Assembly (NCBI GenBank): GCA_005882155.1
Contig: VBCQ01000242.1
Location: 1 to 27,570 of the forward strand
DNA: 27,570 nucleotides
From: Betaproteobacteria bacterium
Lineage (GTDB): Bacteria; Pseudomonadota; Gammaproteobacteria; Burkholderiales; Burkholderiaceae_C
Direction: 5' to 3'
Shown here in pieces: positions 23,682-27,570 of this stretch. The stretch's first letter is position 1. Every line of letters starts with the position of its first letter. The notes below the pieces were generated by a model. The model was not told where the DNA came from and ran no database searches. It was given only the letters and a program-made list of their open reading frames with translations. Made by a program: the position numbers and the translations under genes.

Positions 23682-24486
23682 CGCGCCACGCTGCGCCGAG
23701 CGTGACGTTCGCCGCAGCGAGGTCGTCGCTGAACGCTCCGCTTGCGAGGTAAGCGGCTTCGCGAACCCGCGCGCTGGCGATCGCATCGGGCACGCTCGCG
23801 TCGGCGTCGCCGGGGTGGCAAAACAGCAGAGCGCCGGCGCTCGGCAACGCCGCCAGCCACTGCTGCATCAGCGCGCGATAGTCGGTCGAGTCGAAGTCGT
23901 AGACGCCGAGCAGCGCGGCGTTGTGCGCGATGCCGCGTCGCGCGAGCGCGCGTTGCAGCGCGCGGCCCCCGGTGCCGGCAATCAATGCGCGCTTGACGGC
24001 GAAGCCGGGGCCAAGGACGCGCCCCGTGTTGCGCACTGCCGTGCGCTCGTTGTCGAGCGCAGCCAGCACGACATCGCGAACCAGCGGCAGATGATGCACA
24101 TGCTGGTGACCGTCGACGAACGCAGGCTCGGCGCCGCGGATGTCGCTGAACGCCGCCCACTGCGCGGCGAACTCGGCTGCCAGCGCAGCACGCGGCAGCG
24201 CGCGCAGATGCGCGAGCGTAATCAGCTTCGGCAACGCCGGCAGTCGCGGCCAGACGCGCTTGAGCTCGCCGCTGCACGGCTCGCCTTCGGTGAGATTGAA
24301 GTGCAGTCCGACCTGAATCGACGTCGTCAGGTCGGCGAGCAGCGGCGCATTGACTCGCCACTGCTTCGCATTCGCGAGGCACGAAATCGCGCTCAAGCGA
24401 TGCGACGCCGCCAAGCGCGCAATGCCGCGCGACACGCCCGCCGACATGCCGAAGTCGTCGGCGCACAGCGTCAGCACCCGCGTCAT
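23656..24486 (-). CDS. ChbG/YdjC-family carbohydrate deacetylase (HpnK-like)
   Basis: 276 residues. ATG at 24486-24484; its ATGA overlaps the stop of the upstream family 2 glycosyltransferase. The N-terminus reads LTLCADDFGMSAGVSRGI with the metal/active-site Asp10-Asp11 pair, then His62 in GLHFNLTEG and DGHQHVHHLP (His127, His129) as further ligands, all typical of YdjC/ChbG deacetylases. C-terminal LLFCHPGD also fits. It removes acetyl groups from amino-sugars; with the neighbouring transferases it may process the sugar being added to the envelope (inference). The 3' end overlaps gtrA-like gene by 26 bases. Confidence 0.92.
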   Translation of the reverse strand: MTRVLTLCADDFGMSAGVSRGIARLAASHRLSAISCLANAKQWRVNAPLLADLTTSIQVGLHFNLTEGEPCSGELKRVWPRLPALPKLITLAHLRALPRAALAAEFAAQWAAFSDIRGAEPAFVDGHQHVHHLPLVRDVVLAALDNERTAVRNTGRVLGPGFAVKRALIAGTGGRALQRALARRGIAHNAALLGVYDFDSTDYRALMQQWLAALPSAGALLFCHPGDADASVPDAIASARVREAAYLASGAFSDDLAAANVTLGAAWRVSETSTRD

Positions 24487-25463
24487 TGCGCTCGATTGCT
24501 CGTCGCGCCGATCGCGCCGCGCCCGGCTTCGGCGCCGACGATGTAGACCGGGCGCTGCTTGACTTCGTCGAAGATGCGACCGACGTATTCGCCGAGGATG
24601 CCGATCGACAGCAGTTGCACGCCGCTGAAGAAAGCCATGCCGGTCACCAGCGTCGCCCAGCCCGGAACGTTGTTGCCGTAGACGAAGTACTCGATGACGA
24701 TCCACACCGCGAGCAGGAACGCGAACATCGCGACCAACGCGCCGAGCGCGCTCCACAAGCGCAGCGGCAAATTGGTGAACGCGGTCACGCCGGTGAACGC
24801 GAGACGCGTCAGCCCCTTCATCGAAAAGCTGCTCTGTCCCGACAGCCGTTCTGCCGGCTGGTAGTCGATGATCTCGTTGCGAAACCCGACCCAGGCGTAC
24901 AGCCCCTTCATGAAGCGGTTGCGCTCGGGCAGCGACTTCAATGCGTCGACGACGCGCCGATCCATCAAGCGAAAGTCGCCGGCGTTGATCGGAATCTGCA
25001 CCGACGGGTTCGAGTTGACGATGCGATAAAAGAGCCGCGTGCCGACACGCTTGCGCCAGGTCTCGTCGCTGCGCGAGACGCGCGCCGTGCAGACCATGTC
25101 GGCGCCGCGGACCCAGGCATCGAGCATGCGCGGCAGCAGCGTCGGCGGGTGCTGGCCGTCGGCGTCCATCAGCAGCACGACCTCGCCCTCGGCGCGGTCG
25201 ATGCCGGCGGTCAGCGCTGCTTCCTTGCCGAAGTTGCGCGACAGTCGAACGTAGCGAACGCCCGGCTGCACGAGCCACGGCAACATCGCCGCCGGCGTCG
25301 CGTCGCGGCTGCCGTCGTCGACGACGATCAGCTCCCAGCGCGAGGTCAGCTCAGCGAGTTGATGCGTCACGTCGGCGAGCACCAGCGGCAGGTTTTCGGC
25401 CTCGTTGAAGGCTGGCATCACGCAACTGATGGCAGGGCGAGGTGAGCGTGGCGGTTCGGTCAT
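24483..25463 (-). CDS. Family 2 glycosyltransferase, GtrB/DPM1-like
   Basis: 326 residues. ATG at 25463-25461 puts the catalytic domain at the N-terminus (ISCVMPAFNEAENLPLVL); the longer frame upstream is not needed. VVDDGSRDAT (47-56), LMDADGQHPP with the DxD-type Asp100/Asp102, GDFRLMDRRVVDAL, and RNRFMKGLYAWVG are all hallmark segments. Two C-terminal membrane helices lie at about 235-260 and 268-292, ending LGEYVGRIFDEVKQRPVYIV. These enzymes load a sugar from UDP or GDP onto undecaprenyl phosphate. Overlaps the deacetylase by 4 bases; divergent from the SulP gene. Confidence 0.95.
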   Translation of the reverse strand: MTEPPRSPRPAISCVMPAFNEAENLPLVLADVTHQLAELTSRWELIVVDDGSRDATPAAMLPWLVQPGVRYVRLSRNFGKEAALTAGIDRAEGEVVLLMDADGQHPPTLLPRMLDAWVRGADMVCTARVSRSDETWRKRVGTRLFYRIVNSNPSVQIPINAGDFRLMDRRVVDALKSLPERNRFMKGLYAWVGFRNEIIDYQPAERLSGQSSFSMKGLTRLAFTGVTAFTNLPLRLWSALGALVAMFAFLLAVWIVIEYFVYGNNVPGWATLVTGMAFFSGVQLLSIGILGEYVGRIFDEVKQRPVYIVGAEAGRGAIGATSNRAQ

Positions 25464-25521
25464 GCGTGGCGTGCTTGGCAGCCGCGACTGTACGACGCGC
25501 GGCGCCAAATACATTAGCAGA
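25464..25521. promoter_or_regulatory. Short divergent intergenic region, glycosyltransferase / SulP
   Basis: Only 58 bp separate the two divergent start codons, so their promoters must overlap or lie partly in coding sequence. No clear consensus boxes were recognised. Confidence 0.3.
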
Positions 25522-27207
25522 ATGCGAACCGCGCACGACCTCGCAACCCGCGCCCGCCGCTACGCGCGCAACGCGCTGCGCGACGATTTGCTCGCGGCCT
25601 GCATCGTCGCGGTGCTGCTGATTCCGCAAAGCCTGGCCTACGCGCTGCTCGCAGGTCTGCCGCCGCAGGTCGGTCTCTACGCGAGCCTGTTGCCGCTGGT
25701 GGCGTACGCGGCGCTCGGCTCCAGCCCGGTGCTCGGCGTCGGCCCGGTCGCGGTGCTCGCGCTGATGATTTCGCAGGCGCTGGCGCAGGCGCCTGCCGGT
25801 GTGTCGGCGCAGGATGCGGCTCTCGTGCTGGCGGCCGAGGTCGGCTTGCTGTTGGCCGCCGCGGCCTGGCTGCGTCTCGATGCGCTCGCCTCGCTGCTCA
25901 GCGTGCCGGTGTTGCACGGCTTCGAGACCGGCGCGACGGTGTCGATCGCGTTGAGCCAGCTGCCGGGTCTTCTTGGCGCGTCGGCACATGGGTCGAATCT
26001 GCCGCAGCTCGTTGCCACATGGTCGCAAGCCGCCGCGCGCTGGACGCCGTTGACCGCACTCTACGGCGTGGCGGCACTGCTCGCGCTGTGGCTGGCGCGC
26101 CGGCATGCGGCGCTCGCGCTGACCCGCGTCGTCGGGCCGGCGCGGGCCGCGCTGCTCGCGCGCTTCGTTCCGCTGATGGTGCTGATGCTCGCGATCGCCG
26201 TGGCACTGCTCACCGACGCCGGCGCGCACGGCGTCGCACTCGTCGGGGCATTGCCCGACCTCGCGCCGCGCATCGACTGGCCGTCGTTCGATGCCGAGCT
26301 GTGGACTCGCATGCTGCCGAGCGCCCTGCTGATCGCGCTGGTCGCGTTCGTCAGCAGCCTCGTCGTTGCCGAGTCGCTGGCGCGTCGCGAGGGCGCTCGC
26401 GTCGAGCCGCGGCGCGAGCTCGCCGGCCTCGCCGCGGCCAACCTCACGGCCGCAATCAGCGCCGGCATGCCGGTGGCGGGCAGCTTTTCGCGCAGCATCG
26501 TCAACCACGATGCCGGCAGCCGCACCCGGATGGCCGGCGTGTTCACCGCGGCGCTGATGGGCCTCGCGATGCTGCTGCTCGGCCGGCCGCTCGCGGTCTT
26601 GCCGAATGCCGTGCTCGCCGCAACGATCATCGCCGCGGTGCTGTCGGTGGTCGACCCGCGGCCGTTTCGCGAGGCTTGGCGCTACGCGCGCAGCGAAGGC
26701 GTGCTGATGATCGTCGTCGCGGCGCTGACGCTGCTGCAAGGCGTCGCGTGGGCACTCGCGATCGGCGTCGCCGCGTCGATCGCCTTGCTGCTGCAACGCA
26801 CCGCACGGCCGCATGTCGCGCTGATCGGCCGCGTCGCCGGCACCGAGCACTATCGCAACGTCGAGCGTCACGAGGTTCAGCTCACGCCCGGCGTGATGGG
26901 CTTGCGAATCGACGAGAGCCTCCTGTTCACCAACGCGCGCCAGCTCGTCGACGTGGTCGAGCAGCAGCTCGCTCACCACCCCGATGCGCGGCGTCTGGTG
27001 CTGCTGATGTCGCCGGTCAACCGCATCGACTTCAGCGGGCTCGAGGCCTTGCGCGCGCTGCACGACGCACTGGCGGCACGCCGAATACGTCTCGACTTGA
27101 GCGAAGTGAAGGGCCCGGTGCTCGACGCGCTGCGCGCCGGCGCCTGGTCGCAGTGGTTCGGCGGCCGCGTCTTCCTCAGCCACCACCAGGCGATGCTCGA
27201 CGAGTGA
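25522..27207 (+). CDS. SulP-family anion transporter with STAS domain
   Basis: 561 residues. ATG at 25522 starts just before the first conserved helix. IPQSLAYALLAGLPPQVGLYAS (near residues 34-55) is the SulP N-terminal signature; GSFSRSIVNHDAGSRTRMAG is the second one, after helix-rich LVAFVSSLVVAESLARREG. About 10-12 membrane helices end near residue 420, and a C-terminal STAS domain follows with MSPVNRIDFSGLEAL (Ser505). SulP proteins carry sulfate, bicarbonate or dicarboxylates across the inner membrane. No partner gene tells which; the gene stands alone between a divergent glycosyltransferase and a following esterase. Confidence 0.94.
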   Translation: MRTAHDLATRARRYARNALRDDLLAACIVAVLLIPQSLAYALLAGLPPQVGLYASLLPLVAYAALGSSPVLGVGPVAVLALMISQALAQAPAGVSAQDAALVLAAEVGLLLAAAAWLRLDALASLLSVPVLHGFETGATVSIALSQLPGLLGASAHGSNLPQLVATWSQAAARWTPLTALYGVAALLALWLARRHAALALTRVVGPARAALLARFVPLMVLMLAIAVALLTDAGAHGVALVGALPDLAPRIDWPSFDAELWTRMLPSALLIALVAFVSSLVVAESLARREGARVEPRRELAGLAAANLTAAISAGMPVAGSFSRSIVNHDAGSRTRMAGVFTAALMGLAMLLLGRPLAVLPNAVLAATIIAAVLSVVDPRPFREAWRYARSEGVLMIVVAALTLLQGVAWALAIGVAASIALLLQRTARPHVALIGRVAGTEHYRNVERHEVQLTPGVMGLRIDESLLFTNARQLVDVVEQQLAHHPDARRLVLLMSPVNRIDFSGLEALRALHDALAARRIRLDLSEVKGPVLDALRAGAWSQWFGGRVFLSHHQAMLDE

Positions 27208-27266
27208 GGACAGCTCGCACCCACGTAGACTCGGGTTCATCTCTCTGTCCACTCCTGCGTTCCACC

Positions 27267-27570
27267 ATGTCCACGCTTGAAATGATCGAAATCGAAACCG
27301 GCAACTCGCCGAGCGCCAGCATCATCGTGCTGCACGGGCTGGGTGCCGACGGCAACGACTTCGTTCCGGTCGCCGAAGAGCTCGACCTCACGAGCCTCGG
27401 CGCGGTGCGCTTCGTTTTTCCGCACGCGCCGACGCGGCCGGTGACGATCAACGGCGGCTACGTGATGCGCGCCTGGTACGACATCCTCGGCGCCGAGCTC
27501 GACCGACGCGAAGACGAGGCCGGGTTGCGCAGCTCGCAAGCGGCCATCGCGGCGCTGATCGCGCGCGAAG
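27267..27570 (+). CDS. Carboxylesterase/phospholipase-type alpha/beta hydrolase, N-terminal part
   Basis: ATG at 27267; the gene runs off the right edge with 101 codons visible. IIVLHGLGADGNDFVPVAEEL is the oxyanion-hole segment of the carboxylesterase 2 (EstB-like) family, followed by RFVFPHAPTRPVTINGGYVMRAWYDI, another family hallmark. The nucleophile elbow lies beyond the edge. No strong ribosome binding site; it starts 59 bases after the SulP stop and could be cotranscribed. Confidence 0.92.
   Translation, partial: MSTLEMIEIETGNSPSASIIVLHGLGADGNDFVPVAEELDLTSLGAVRFVFPHAPTRPVTINGGYVMRAWYDILGAELDRREDEAGLRSSQAAIAALIARE

Overview
The window looks like a chromosomal segment of a high-G+C betaproteobacterium, most likely order Burkholderiales. 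This is inferred from strongly G/C-ending codons, a Bug/TctC-type periplasmic binding protein and the style of the Opp/Dpp, TetR and GGDEF genes; no rRNA or other phylogenetic marker is present. Both window edges cut through genes (a solute-binding protein on the left, a carboxylesterase on the right).

Layout. Positions 1-7871 hold a peptide-type ABC importer: three tandem family-5 solute-binding protein genes on the minus strand (the third cut by the window edge), divergent from a plus-strand operon of two permeases and a fused double ATPase, with 4-base start/stop overlaps. Positions 7891-9630 hold an autoregulated TetR-family repressor, a 38-residue membrane peptide and an alpha/beta hydrolase; two perfect 18-bp palindromes with the same core (GCACGATCGTGC) flank the repressor gene. 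Positions 9662-10408 form a compact cassette: a sigma-54 type -24/-12 promoter, two small unrecognised ORFs, and a strong terminator. A MaoC-type hydratase gene (minus) starts head to head with a pair of paralogous TPR-transmembrane-GGDEF diguanylate cyclase genes (plus, 10915-15128). These converge on a GAF-PAS-histidine kinase-receiver hybrid sensor gene (minus, 15140-17302).

The most striking structure is a direct tandem duplication with a 3332-bp unit: 16084-19415 and 19416-22747. I see six base differences between the copies. The ancestral order was hybrid kinase (minus), Bug/TctC binding protein (plus), ArnT/PMT-like glycosyltransferase (plus). After duplication the kinase is intact only on the left and the glycosyltransferase only on the right. 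The binding-protein gene is intact twice with identical protein. The central junction carries two overlapping antisense broken genes: a glycosyltransferase cut after about 308 residues, and a kinase reduced to GAF-PAS-HisKA.

Positions 21823-25463 suggest a polyprenyl-linked sugar system for envelope glycan or lipid modification: ArnT-like transferase, GtrA-like small membrane protein, ChbG/YdjC-type deacetylase and a GtrB/DPM-like family 2 glycosyltransferase. A SulP anion transporter with a STAS domain and the start of a carboxylesterase gene finish the window. No tRNA, rRNA, CRISPR array, transposase or integrase was seen.
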